64,000 bases of DNA from Rotaria sordida (lineage: Eukaryota; Rotifera; Eurotatoria; Philodinida; Philodinidae): the NCBI GenBank assembly GCA_905250125.1, contig CAJNOL010000039.1:248001-312000 (forward strand). The letters are read 5' to 3'. Numbering within the stretch: the first letter of the stretch is position 1; the number at the start of each line of letters is the position of its first letter. The notes under the pieces are model-generated. The model had not been told where the DNA came from, did no database searches, and worked only from the letters and a program-made list of their open reading frames with translations. A program made the translations under genes and the position numbers. Shown here piece by piece: positions 27,201-38,816 of this stretch.

Positions 27201-28374
27201 ATTTTTTTTTTCTTATATTTATTTTATTTTTTGTGTTTAGTGCATTTGTAAATGAATTTGATTTTCATGATATGCCTATTGATATAGCATTAAGAAAATT
27301 TCAATCAACTTTTCGATTACCAGTAAGTACAAAAAAGAAAAAAAGTCAATTGAATTCTTCCACTTCTTCTTTTTTTATTAAAGGGTGAAGCACAAAAAAT
27401 CGAACAATTGATGAAGGTGAGTCGAACATGAAGTGTACTTATAATAATAAGAAAAAAAAAAGAAATTGTTCATCAAAAGAGATTTGTTTTTATTAAGGTC
27501 TTTGGACAACGTTATTCTATAACAAATCCATCATCATCACCATCAAATGTTGATACTATATTTATATTAGCTTTTGCTATTATTATGTTAAATACTGATT
27601 TACATAGTCGAAATATAAAATCTGAGAAAAAAATGCGTTTAGAACAATTCATTAAAAATCTTCGAGGTAAGAATACACTCATTTATATGTATATACCAAA
27701 TTTAATAGAACATTTTTCTTTTTCTATGCGTATGTGATGATTGCTTATGTATATATAGTAAATGTCGATTTTTTTCCCTAATGTAAATATGCACAGTAGG
27801 GAACATAATGAATCTTTTACCATTACTGCAGGCTATTAGTTGTCGTAGTAAGGAAAACGAACGACACTGATTGCCAATTTGTCACATTTTTTTTTCTTTT
27901 TATTTTTCCTACTTGTGTTTGCCTGCTTACAAACACGCTTATGATGAGAAAAGGATTATACTATATACGAAAGAAGTTTTTTCTTTAACCTCTGTCTCGT
28001 TTTTTTTTCTCTCTCTCTCTCTCTTGACGTTTACATTTCCATGATCGCATACAAAAAAAAAATGTATGAGCTATTTTTTTTTTATATGGATGTGTGTGTG
28101 CATATTATTCGCGTGTCAGATTAATTTGTCGATGTGGATCGGAGAACAAGTGAATGTAAATCTCAATAAATCTTATGTTGATAGTGTTAGTAAAGATAGT
28201 TACAATATAAGTCTTTCCTATTTCTTCTTTAATGAGCCACGCAAATCCAACACATGCATTCTGATCGGATGGAAACTGAAATATGCGCATCGATAGATAA
28301 TCGAAAGGACAACATATAGAATCGTGCGTAAATATATTCAACAGAGTCTAGCTCATTTTATATCTATCTATCTA

Positions 28375-28412
<38 letters not shown>

Positions 28413-31400
28413 ACAACTAGACAAGAATCAATTAGGAAACGTTTCTTCAAGTAAACAGCACTACTACCATACAAATTGACCATCTGCAAGCATCAAACAG
28501 AAGAAAAGAGAGCGCAAGAAAAAGAAGAAACGATGTTATTGAGGCAATCCAAATGGAGACTCGTCTTCTTCTTTTTTTTTTCTTCTAAGCGACTGACTGA
28601 TGTCTTTACTATTACTACATTTATATTATTCTTGTTGATAAATAAATCTTCAATGCATCGAACATCACATAAACGTTCGTGTTTTTTTCCACACATGTAT
28701 AGATATACAAATCCTGACAACCATGTAAGTCATTCAAAAAAATAAAAATAAAAAAGATCTTTTACTCTATTAAGCACCGTTACTCTACGACTAATTATGA
28801 TAAGAATAGTCATCGTCTTCTTTTTTTTATTATTATATGTCTTTGAATTCAAATGAGATGTGCATGTTGTCATATACACTAGAGTATTATTCTATGTTGT
28901 CATTGATTATAATGGACATCGTGTTAACGAAGCGAAGCGAAATAGAGAAAAGAAAGATGAAACAGATTAGGCAACATTGAACTGATGTGAATATAAAACG
29001 AAGCCTTTGTCATACAAGTTCATTATTCTGATGCACTATCGTTAAAATGACATGAAGAAAAAAAAAAAACTAGAGTCATGACAGTAAATTATGGAAAACA
29101 ACAAGAACGAAAAGGCATGGATGAAATGATCTTTTATATGTTGCCGTTTTTTTTTCTTTTATGTTTCCTATAGACACATATAGAGTTTCACTCTATATGC
29201 AAACGCATATACTAGTAAAATTGACATGATTAGTGCATTCCAACGGTGACAGTCGAAATTTAATTTTGTCGATTCTTTCTTTCTCTCTTGTCTCTTCAAT
29301 TAATTCGCCATTATGCATTGAGAACTTGAGCTATTGACATTTCAATATAGATTAATCTAATGATTTTTTTTTTCTTCTTCTTTTTTTTTTTTATAGTATT
29401 AGAATAATTTTCTGATAAAGATCTTACTATTGGACTATATAGTTGCATACTAATTTACGTCTTTCTCTTTTTTTTTGCGTTGCTTTTTTTCTCTCTTTCT
29501 GACATTAGTATAGACAACATTGTAAAATAGTTAAAAACGTATTTTAATCAAGATCGATGCACACATCATATTTTACAAGTAAATATGATGAATTTTTTGA
29601 CAGACAATTCTTTTGCCTAGCTAAATCAAAGTGTGCAATCTCGTTTTATTGACCAAAGAAAAACTTTCTTATATGTTTGTGTATGTGTGAAAGCGGAAAA
29701 GAAAAAAAGAAAGTAGGAAAAAATCAGATCGTATGGTTTTTCTTTTCAAACAGAGAGAAAGCACCCGTTACTACTGTTGTTTGAAGAATAACTTTTACTT
29801 TGTCTTTTTTTTATAGATGTTTCATTCGCTTTACTGCAATAATGAGACAAGGAAAGAGAGGGAGAACCGATTTCCGCTTTCTGCACAATCCGACACTCGT
29901 TCGTTATAGACAAGTCGAGGAAAATGCTTTTTATAAGAACGAGCGTTCACTCACTTATTCACTCATTCGTCTACTTCTTTTCATCATCATTCTTATCAAG
30001 GTCTTTTTGCTTGTTGACTGCTAGTATATATACTCAGAGTCAAAATCGAATTTTGCTTCGGCTCATACAGACTTGTACGAACGGTCTCACTTCATGTCAA
30101 TAATACTATTAACATTAAGAAGAGAATAAGAGAGTCCGAAAGAAAATCATTGCGTTCTTCTTTATTTCTTTGTCAATAGAGACAGACGAATATCGACGGA
30201 AAAGCTAAAGGGAAAAGCAAAAAAAGAAAAAGAAGACAGAAAAGAAAAAGGAAAAAAAAAGAATCAGAGAATAGAAACAAAATCGATCATTTCAATTTTC
30301 ACAATACTATATAATAGACTGATTCTTTTCGCAAATCGCACCAACGACGGCGAACGGAAGCAAACTAAAAATGTCTCATTGAACTGAAGAAAAAAAGAGA
30401 GAGAGAGAGAGAGAAAGAGAGAACGGCGTTTCCATTGCTTCCTTATAGAATGTATGTAAAAGAGAAAAAAAAAGCGAAGGAAGTTACAAAAAGAAAAAAG
30501 AAGAAGAACAAGAAAACCATCATCTATAAATCATCGACCGCTTGCATGCAGCAACGCCACTCATTGCTATCGTTCGGTTGTCGTCATTACGCTAAAGCAA
30601 AATGAGAGAAGAAAAAAAAATTTTCTATGTCAACAGACATTCAACATTCTTAAATGATGATTATTAAACAAGTCATATTATTATTATTATTATTATTTTC
30701 TAGCAATCGATTATGGTGAAGATCTTGATATTGATTATTTAACTGGTATTTATGAACGCATACGTGCACAAGAATTTCGTCCTGATAGTGATCATGTAAC
30801 ACAAGTAGCTAAATTTGAACAAACACTTATTGGTAAAAAACCAACATTAATTGCACCACACCGTCGACTTGTATGTTATTGTCGTTTATATGAAATATAT
30901 GATTTATCAAAACGTGAAAGACTTACAGCACATCAACGTGAAGTATTTCTTTTTAATGATTTACTTGTTGTAAGTTGAATATTAATTAAATACGAACAAA
31001 AAAAAGTTTTCTATGATTTAGATTACAAAAATTTCCGGTAAAAAACGTCAACAATTACAATATCAATTTCGTCACGCATTTCGTTTATCTGGAATGAATT
31101 TATATTTATTTGAAACAACACGTAAGAAAGAAAAAAAAAACTCTAAACTTAGTATTTTATGATTAACACAAAAAAAAAACTCCATTTCTAGATTATCAAT
31201 ATGGTATTCGTCTTGTACGTAAACCAGATATACATCAAACAAATTTAATAACATTTAATGCACGAAATGAACATGATCGAACAAAATTTTGTGAAGATTT
31301 AAAAGAAGCTATTATGGAAATGGATGAAATGGAAGGTTTACGTATACAATCTGAACTCGATAAATTACGTGGTTCATGGAGTTCACTTGTAGATACATCA

Positions 31401-31952
31401 AATAATAATAACAACAATGGAATTATTTCATCATTAATTGATTATCCAACAAATAAACGTGATAGACCATTGTCAAGAACATTATCGAATTCATTACTTG
31501 ATATGACATTAACAATGCCTGTTTCATCGATATGTAAGGAAATCTAATTAATAAAAATACTTTTTTTTTGTAAAGTGTTTTGTTTATGATTAGTCAATCA
31601 TCATAAAACAACGAATAATAATAATAATAATAATAATAATGATAATACAACAGAACTTTTACCATGTCGAAATTCTCAATGTTCAGTTGATAGTGGAATG
31701 GTAAATAAAATAAAAATATTAATTAATTAACATGTGATCATATCCTTTTCACAACCAAAAAGTGTCCATTCGATATGATTTTATGGTTGCTTTCAGGTTG
31801 TGGATAGGACGGATTACACATTCTTTTTCTGTTTCAATTAGTATTACTTATATTATTATAATGATACCTTGTTTTTTTTTTGTTAGGTTTCATTGACAAA
31901 TGAATTTTCACCAAATAATGGATTTAATATACGTTTAACAACAACTAAATAA
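24209..31952 (+). CDS. IQSEC: IQSEC/BRAG-type Arf guanine-nucleotide exchange factor
   Basis: Eleven coding exons (24209-24420, 25317-26588, 27020-27181, 27241-27322, 27384-27416, 27498-27666, 30704-30969, 31022-31121, 31192-31533, 31594-31700, 31887-31952) give 936 residues. Order of parts: coiled coil at about residues 20-60; Ser and Thr runs near 86-108; an IQ motif at about 142-158 ([15 protein letters not shown]); a long Asn/Ser-rich disordered part; a Sec7 domain from about 495 ([25 protein letters not shown] with the catalytic Glu finger at E534, [15 protein letters not shown]); then a PH domain ([39 protein letters not shown]-like region). Such proteins activate Arf6/Arf1 at the plasma membrane and synapses, with calmodulin on the IQ motif. 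The vertebrate gene has three paralogues; I cannot say which is closest. A 3-kb intron separates the Sec7 exons. Confidence 0.92.
26617..26984. mobile_element. TA-flanked MITE in IQSEC intron 2
   Basis: The ends are inverted repeats: left CAGGATGCTTCAAAAGTCAC, right complement GACGGTGAATTAAAAGTCAC; both continue to a shared GATAGAAACAA block about 45-55 bp inside. TATA lies on both sides, giving a possible TA target duplication as in Tc1/mariner-type elements. The 63-residue minus-strand open frame inside (26626-26817) has no recognisable domain. Confidence 0.7.
27667..30703. other. Large 3.0-kb intron inside the IQSEC Sec7 region
   Basis: Donor GTAAGA follows the exon ending at 27666; acceptor TTTTCTAG ends at 30703; the exons join in phase. 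This is the longest intron of the gene. It holds a (TCTA)n/(TA)n microsatellite near 28361-28409 and a (GA)n run near 30397-30422. Open frames in it (28066-28296, 28476-28745, 29800-30024) are low-complexity and overlap frames on the other strand; I do not call them genes. An internal promoter is possible but not shown. Confidence 0.6.
28361..28409. repeat. Microsatellite (TCTA)n then (TA)n
   Basis: Several TCTA units run directly into about 15 TA units in the large IQSEC intron. Simple-sequence repeat, likely length-variable. Confidence 0.9.
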
Positions 31953-32202
31953 ACTAAATCTATTCTAATCGTGAATTAATTCTACAGATAAAAATGTTTT
32001 TATATACGTATTAAAAGCTAGTCAGTCAAGTGTAAACAGTTGTTGTTGTTGTTGTTTTTTTTTTTATATGTTCGAAATGAAGAACATGTTGTATATGTTT
32101 AGACTTCTTTTTTTTTTGTGTGCGTGCACAGTTGTGAAATAATGAAAAAAAAACGAACAATCGGTCATATTTAATGTGACTTTTTCCTTCTTTGTGTTTT
32201 AT

Positions 32203-33133
32203 TTAATGATGATTTGATTGTATAATCATAGAAAATTTTTGAAGATTTTCTTTAGCTTTTAATGTTAATAAATAATTTTCATTTTGAAGTTGTTTATATT
32301 CATTTGATAAATTTATTAATTCATTTGATTGTTGATTAATTATAAATATATGATTTGTTGGTTTAATTATTTTATCATATTGTATTTGTTTTATTAATTT
32401 AATAAGTAATTCATTTTGTTGTTGAAATTTTAATGAATATTCATTTAATCGATATTTCCTATATCGATATTCATTTTTAAGATGATCAATTAAAGTTGTT
32501 TTTTGATTCATACTTAATTGTAGTGAAGTTAATAATTCATTATAATTTATAATTAATTTTGATTTGAGAATATATGGTAAAATCTAAATGAAAAAAAAAA
32601 TAAATTTAACTAAAAAATCAGCTTAAAAAAATTTTTTTTTTGAAAGAACAAACTTTTTCTATAAGATTTTTTATAGAAGATTGATTTAGTAAACGATCAA
32701 TTTGATTTCGTTTAACATGCATTTGTAAAAGACGTGTTTCAATAAGTTCAATTGTATTAGTAAAATTTTTATTCGTTCGAAGATATTCAATAATATTTGA
32801 TAATTCTTTAAAATGTTTATCAAATTTATTAAGATAATTTTGAATATTATGAAAATCTTTCATATATTGATGAGATTTTTGTATCAATATATGATTAAGT
32901 TCATCGATTGTTAAATTATCATTTTTCAAAATAATATTATTTAATATTTTTTGAGATGTATTTGAACATATTTTATTTATTGAAATAGGTGTTGAATGAA
33001 TTTCAGTTGAATTCTCTATTATTGGACTTAATAAACGATTAGATAATATTGTATCATTTGAAATAGAATATTCAAGTAAAGATCGATTATGTTTATGAAT
33101 AGATTTTGATATCAAACGAATTTCTGACGCCAT
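32203..33133 (-). CDS. Coiled-coil protein, two exons, unrecognised
   Basis: Exon 1 runs 33133 down to 32654 and exon 2 from 32583 to 32203, joined in phase across a 70-bp GT-AG intron, giving 286 residues. The N-terminal 60 residues are polar with Ser/Asn; the rest is almost wholly helical and rich in Leu, Ile, Asn, Lys and Gln with heptad-like spacing (for example FNKFDKHFKELSNIIEYL-like and NELLIKLIKQIQYDK segments). There is no signal peptide or membrane segment. It is convergent with IQSEC, 250 bp from its stop. I do not recognise the family; a centrosomal, kinetochore or tethering role would be a guess from coiled-coil content alone. Confidence 0.75.
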
Positions 33134-36100
33134 TTAAACGTTATTTTAATGTATGACAAATGAAAAGATAAACAATACAATGGATTTTACATATAAAGAT
33201 ATAGTAGAAAAGTAAAGAATGGATCATGATGGAATGAGATATACATATATGTTTTTAATGCATATAAGAACTAATGCATATATGAAATATATTTTTCTAT
33301 AATTAATTTTACATTTTTATTGCTAATATGATTAAGAAACTTTGGAGTAATAATTAATTTTAATACAATTATCTAAGATAATATAATTCATATTAATTCT
33401 TCTGTTTTTCTCAAAATAAAATATTGATAAACGATTTTTTTCCTCCTTGAAAAAAGAAATTATTTTATTTCGTTGTCATCCAATTGATATATTTCTTTTT
33501 TGTCAGCTAAACACGAGTTATTAAACTAAATCAATCAGTGAAAAGATATTTAAAAAAAAGGTCTGCATGACTATTTTTTTGAAAACTTCTGAATTTTTTA
33601 ATGTTGAATTCTCTATATGAGCAAAATTTCAGATTAAAATTCGAAAATCTGGGCTTCTTTTAGAGTTTTTATTAGAACACTATGTAGAATCTATAGATAA
33701 AAAGCTGTTGAAGTTGGAAAAGGACATCTAAAGAGATTTCCTCATCAGACATCAAATCAATGTTGTTAAACAGCTTGGCTAAATTTCTATTACTAGAAGA
33801 GACAGATATCTGCTGAACTTCGAGTACTCTATTAAAGTATTGAAGTGTATTTGAGTACTTTTTCATGAACCAACATACCATAACAAGATTATTATACAAT
33901 GAAATTAGATTGTAACAATTAGCTACGAAGATTATTGTTGACTTTTAAAAGCTTTCAAATGATGTAAAAGGTTCTTTGAATATTTTTCCATAGATTAATA
34001 TGCATTATCAATATTATTGCCGATAGGAGTTAATGATGTTAACATTTTTGTACTAATAAATATCAGATGTTTGTCATACACGATCAAAGACAAAGATAAT
34101 TTACATTGAAAAAAAAGAATATTTTTTTTCTAAATCTGAATAATGACTAATGAAGTTTAGTAAATTGATACATCAATTTCTATTTGGAACAAAATTCCTG
34201 GCAATATAGAATCATTTCGAACCCTGCTGACAAATGAAAACGAAACGTCTCTGTCGAAACTTACTTTTACAAATTATCGAACGCAAGAAGATTTTTTTTG
34301 TAGATTTTGCATTGTTTTTTTTATGTAATATTTCAATAACGTTGTTTTTAATAGTTTATGTTCTCATAATTTTATAAACATTGAATCAATAAATTTTTAT
34401 TTCAATAAATTAGAAAATGAAGTTTATCATTTTATTAAAAATGAATCTGTTGAACATATTTATCAGAAATATTTTACAGATAGTTTTTCGTTTTCGATAA
34501 CAATAAGAAAATCTCTATATTCATGAGTATCAGTTAATATTTTAATATCATTAAAAAAATGTTTTAAGTCATCTAAGATAAGTTTCAATATTTGAAAAAC
34601 CTCTCTCCTATTCTATAGTGTGGTCCAAATAAAGTTGACTGCTTTTGTGTTCTGTCTTTTGAAGTATTTTAAAGTAACGTTAAAACTTGTCTTTGAACTT
34701 ATTCGATGTAGAATTTAATTCTAAACAAATGGATATGATTTTTAATTTGAGCAGTGAGAACTATTATATGATTCGTATGAAAAGAAATCAGAATGAGAAC
34801 AATTGGGTAGAAAACAAATTTTTTCGTATTTTCATATTTCTTAATTCAAAAATTTTGCTCACAAATATCGTTTCTAATATTTTGAAATGCACATCAAAAG
34901 ATGCAGAATTTTACAAAGAATATTGTGGCATAGTTAAAATTTCAGTTGGACTGCTATTAAAACTTGTCACCACTTTTGTCATTTTTTATTCTTCACAGTT
35001 GCATAATTGAGTAGCATTTATTTTTTTGAATTTTGTACGAACAAGGTAATTTCATTTGAAAAACAAAGCATCAATTTTGTAGAGAAAAAAATTCTACATC
35101 GCATATGCACAATGACACGTATTAACGTTACTTTAAAATGTCTGAGGAGGACCTTCGTCTTTCCGGATATGAACATTCAAATTTTTTCGATTTTTGGTTT
35201 TTCATCGCTAATATAGCTCCCATGTATCCTCTGTGAAGTGCCATATAAACGAGGGTACTTCGTTGTTAGTTGGTCGTTTATTAAACTTTTTCACAGGCAC
35301 TAGCCACTGTTTGACATACCTATTTTTTTTTATTTTCAAAAATATTGCTCTAGTGATTTTTTGGTAGATTTTACAACAAAAGCATGTGTTTGGGGATATG
35401 CTCTGTATTTTGATCTTTTTATTCGAATGAAAGTAGATAAAAAGAAACCGAAATAAAAATAGGCATCCCAAACAGTGTCTAGTATATGTAAAGAAAATTT
35501 CAACTTTATGGAATGTGTTGCACTTGAGAAAGGGTAAGATTAGAGGAACGATTTTTTCGCCTTTGTGATTCCGATATTTCCTAGAAGAAAGCATTTGGGA
35601 ATTTTAAGTCTAAGACAAATTTTGCTCTACTCATTGAGATCTATCTATCCGACAAATTTCCAAATTTTCTGATGAGCCGTTGTCCAGAAACTTCGAAAAT
35701 AGGAGTGCACAACACAAAAGTAGCTAATTTTGTCCGGGCCATCCGTTATATGCAATTCTAGAAATCATTAATGATTAAAATCTATTGCAAGAATATTTTC
35801 AACTAGTTGTACCATAATCATAGTTAACCTATGACCTTCACAATATGGTCGTATATGGAATTGTTCTAATAAAGTTCATATTTTCTAGTCGGCAAAGAAA
35901 AGATTAGAAATTATCTTTATCATTATCATGACGTTATTTCACTTGAATAACTTCAGTTGTTGACAAGCATTTAATTAGAACGACATAGATGGTTTGCAAA
36001 AGACAATATCTTATGACGTCTATTTTTACTTCATCTCTCAATATCCTTGGCAATATCTTTTCCTTTCTACAGAATCTGCATTCTATAGGCGTAATTGTCT

Positions 36101-36459
36101 TAGGAAAAAAAACAGCTTTTTTTATCCCAGCGGGGGTTTCGTACATTTCCAGAATAAATATAGATTCAGAAATACTCTGATTCATCGCACTAATATATCT
36201 TTTTTTTTTGCATGATAAATACTTTTGAAGACAACTGATGCTCTAAGATTATTTACTCTCCATATGTGTGCGCATTTGTCATTGACAAGTTTTATAGTTC
36301 TCGAAAAGTCATATAAGTGCTTAATATTGTATAAAGATAGATGCAAACATGTGTGTGTATGTGTGTCACAAAAAAAAAAGAAAAAGAAGAAGAAGAGGTA
36401 ATGTTCAATTATTAAAAAAAAAGGTATTCAGGTCTTGTCATTTTTCATAATTATTATAT
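33134..36459. other. Intergenic stretch, about 3.3 kb
   Basis: No gene could be supported between the two minus-strand genes. The middle is occupied by a decayed inverted-repeat element (34618-35747, listed separately). Other open frames are short and without domains. The left part should hold the promoter of the coiled-coil gene; the right part the 3' UTR of the repeat protein. Confidence 0.5.
34618..35747. mobile_element. Decayed TIR transposon, Tc1/mariner-like
   Basis: The left end reads TGGTCCAAATAAAGTTGACT and the complement of the right end TGGCCCGGACAAAATTAGCT; both continue with GCTTTTGTGTT / ACTTTTGTGTT. TA dinucleotides lie outside each end. Length is about 1.13 kb. A further inverted pair (TTTTAAAGTAACGTTAA at about 34667 and its complement at about 35119) lies inside. 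I could not recognise transposase in any frame; the open frames at 34687-35010 and 35208-35594 show no D,D,D/E signature. Class assignment rests on the ends and TA flanks only. Confidence 0.6.
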
Positions 36460-38556
36460 CTATCGTGTTGATGAAAGCGATAGAATTTCTATAGGTTGAT
36501 GCATTTTTTTCGATGAATAATTGTGTGATGAACTATAATTAAAATTTTCATTATCATCATCTTGATCATTATAATTCGTATATTTTTTTGTTGATGAACG
36601 TGGTTTTATTGATAAATCATTTGTTGGATCACCAATATTTTGTAAGATTTTCTTACTTGTTTCCGCTGAATAACGTGTTATAGCATTAAGATCATCATTT
36701 AAACTTCGTACATGTATACTGTTTGATATTGGTTGACGTGAATGAATAAATGAATGTTCACGTGGAGTATTTGCTACTGTTGTATAATCATATAATGCTG
36801 ATGCTGTAGGTGATGCTAAACTTGTTGTTCGTCTTGGTGGACTATAATCAAGTCTTGATGATAATGTTGAACGATATTTTGTGTAATAATTATCATCAAC
36901 AGGATTTGTACGATATTTAAAATCATCATCATCATCATCAATACGATTTGATCGATATTTTGGATAATAATCATCATCAATAGTATTTGCTCGATATTTT
37001 GGATAATAATCATCATCAACAGGATTTGCTCGATATTTTGGATTATAATCGTCATCAATAGGATTTAATCGATATTTTGAATAATAATTTTCATCAATAG
37101 GATTTGAACGATATTTTAAATGATGACCATCATCAATTGAAGTTGAACGATATTTTGTACGATAATCATTATCAATTGGATTTGTACGATATTTTTTATA
37201 ATAATCATCATCAAGTGGAGTTGAACGATATTTTGTACGATAATCACTATCAATTAGATTTGAACGATTATAATCATCCGTATTATTATCATCATAAGCA
37301 TTATAATCATTAGCTTGTTCTTTTAATGGTACACGTACATCACGATTTGAATATGATCGAAGACGTGTTTCATAATCAGGACTTGAAGCACGTTGTGGTT
37401 GATGTAAATATGAAGCAGCACCATAATAATGTTGATTATATTTATTTGATGATGGTGATGCATCAGGTACACTAAGTAATGCTGAATATGTTTCACTAAA
37501 TAATGGTACAACTGTTGATGGTATTGGTGTATAATATGGATTATATGCACGCATTATTTCACGATCTGGTTGTAATTTTTGATTAATTTTATCAACTTTA
37601 TTATTCATATTTTTTTCAAATTGTCGATAACGTCCAATAGGTGTTTTATATTCTAATGAATTTTCTTCATCTTGTCGAACACGTCGTTTAAGTATTTGTG
37701 GTGGTGTTGGTAAATCATAAGCAAGAACATTACTTGGTGATGCTAAATTCATAGCAGTAGCTATTGTTGCATTTGTATTTTCATCATTAATACCTGTTGC
37801 TGCACGATCTAATTTAACAGCACTTTCCATTTCACTTTCATGTCTTTGACGCATTAAATGTAAACATAAATCATGATTACGTTGACGATCTTGTATTTGT
37901 TCCCATTTTTGTTCACGTAATGATTGTGCTTGAGATGCTTTTAATTCTTCTTCACGATCCCATAAACTTAATTCTTCTAATTTATTCATTAAACGTCTTG
38001 TACGATGTTCACGCCAATTAGGATTTAAACGTGAACGGTGTGTTTTTGGTACATATTTCATTTCTTCTCTTGTTGGTGATCTATCATTTTTTGTTTCAAG
38101 TTTATAACTTTCAACTAATGTATCAATAAAATCAACTGGTCGACGTGATGATTTTGATGATCGAGTATTAATTAAATATTTTGAACGTGATCTAGATCCA
38201 TTCTTGTCATCATCGTTTGTTGTTGAATCAAAATTAATGGCACGAGATTTTGATGTTGATTTTTCTTGTTCTTGATATTGTCTATTAATATTTTCTTTTT
38301 TAGGATTTTTCGAAGGAATATAAGTTGATTTATCTTCTTGTACATCAGATGTTGTAGATAATGATTTCTTTGATTCTGTTGAAGCCGAAACTGAGGGTTG
38401 ATTTTCTTTTTCTTCTTTTTCTTCATCAATTTTTGTTGATGGCGTCGTTTTAACTTGATTTGATTCTTCATCTTCTACAGAAACATTATTACCTGACGGC
38501 AATGATTCAATTTTATTGTCTTCTGTAGATGGCATTTCGTCGGATACCAATGCCAT
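36460..38556 (-). CDS. Low-complexity protein with ten 13-residue tandem repeats, unrecognised
   Basis: An uninterrupted frame gives 698 residues from the Met at 38556. The frame stays open upstream to 38622, but that part reads MFCFFYLFILF and lies over a pyrimidine tract ending in TTTAG at 38588, so it is more likely intron or splice-leader site than protein. The N-terminal third is acidic and Ser/Lys-rich. A more conserved-looking block follows (SPTREEMKYVPKTHRSRLN, then a Glu/Arg/Gln-rich helical stretch with LWDREEELKASQAQSLREQ). Around residues 433-562 come ten units like NPVDDDYYPKYRA. The tail has more Ser and Arg. Nothing identifies a function; it looks disordered, with one helical segment. 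Confidence 0.8.
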   Translation of the reverse strand: MALVSDEMPSTEDNKIESLPSGNNVSVEDEESNQVKTTPSTKIDEEKEEKENQPSVSASTESKKSLSTTSDVQEDKSTYIPSKNPKKENINRQYQEQEKSTSKSRAINFDSTTNDDDKNGSRSRSKYLINTRSSKSSRRPVDFIDTLVESYKLETKNDRSPTREEMKYVPKTHRSRLNPNWREHRTRRLMNKLEELSLWDREEELKASQAQSLREQKWEQIQDRQRNHDLCLHLMRQRHESEMESAVKLDRAATGINDENTNATIATAMNLASPSNVLAYDLPTPPQILKRRVRQDEENSLEYKTPIGRYRQFEKNMNNKVDKINQKLQPDREIMRAYNPYYTPIPSTVVPLFSETYSALLSVPDASPSSNKYNQHYYGAASYLHQPQRASSPDYETRLRSYSNRDVRVPLKEQANDYNAYDDNNTDDYNRSNLIDSDYRTKYRSTPLDDDYYKKYRTNPIDNDYRTKYRSTSIDDGHHLKYRSNPIDENYYSKYRLNPIDDDYNPKYRANPVDDDYYPKYRANTIDDDYYPKYRSNRIDDDDDDFKYRTNPVDDNYYTKYRSTLSSRLDYSPPRRTTSLASPTASALYDYTTVANTPREHSFIHSRQPISNSIHVRSLNDDLNAITRYSAETSKKILQNIGDPTNDLSIKPRSSTKKYTNYNDQDDDNENFNYSSSHNYSSKKMHQPIEILSLSSTR
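36871..37260 (-). repeat. 39-bp tandem repeat (minisatellite) inside a coding region
   Basis: Ten in-frame units of 39 bp, each coding 13 residues of the form (S/T/A)NP(I/V)DDDYY.KYR, fill exactly 390 bp apart from one unit with a changed acidic run (SNRIDDDDDDFKYR, one codon longer, balanced by the shorter first unit). Asp, Tyr, Lys and Arg dominate. Unit number probably varies between alleles. Confidence 0.9.
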
Positions 38557-38766
38557 TGAATATTTGTTTGGAGTTACACAATATTCACTAAACAAAATAA
38601 ATAGATAAAAAAAACAAAACAATTCTTGATCAAATTAGTCACCGAAGAGTAGAAAAGTTTCTTTTTGGAGAGTTGCGTCTCTACAAATAGAATCGTTTGA
38701 CGACGCCGATGCCGCTATGCGAGCCTTGCTAAGAAAGATAGTATAAGTTATACATAGAAGAGATGT

Positions 38767-38769
<3 letters not shown>

Positions 38770-38813
<44 letters not shown>
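38770..38813. repeat. (CT)n microsatellite
   Basis: About 21 CT units in a row, roughly 210 bp upstream of the repeat-protein start on its template strand side; on that gene's strand it reads (GA)n. GA/CT tracts near starts can be promoter elements in animals, but nothing here shows that. Confidence 0.95.

Positions 38814-38816
<3 letters not shown>

Noticed and set aside
28066..30024. Several open frames within the large IQSEC intron
   Set aside because: They overlap frames on the other strand, consist mainly of Phe/Ser/Lys from homopolymer tracts, and show no family match.
35208..35594. 128-codon minus-strand frame considered as transposase in the TIR element
   Set aside because: No catalytic Asp motifs, no helix-turn-helix and no similarity to mariner-type proteins that I can recognise.
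37104..37550. Frames rich in His, Tyr, Met and Ile across the repeat-protein gene
   Set aside because: Shadows of the 39-bp repeat read in other frames.
38557..38622. Upstream extension of the repeat protein with a hydrophobic start (MFCFFYLFILF)
   Set aside because: It looked like a signal peptide, but it coincides with a pyrimidine tract ending in TTTAG, so it is better explained as intron or splice-leader acceptor.
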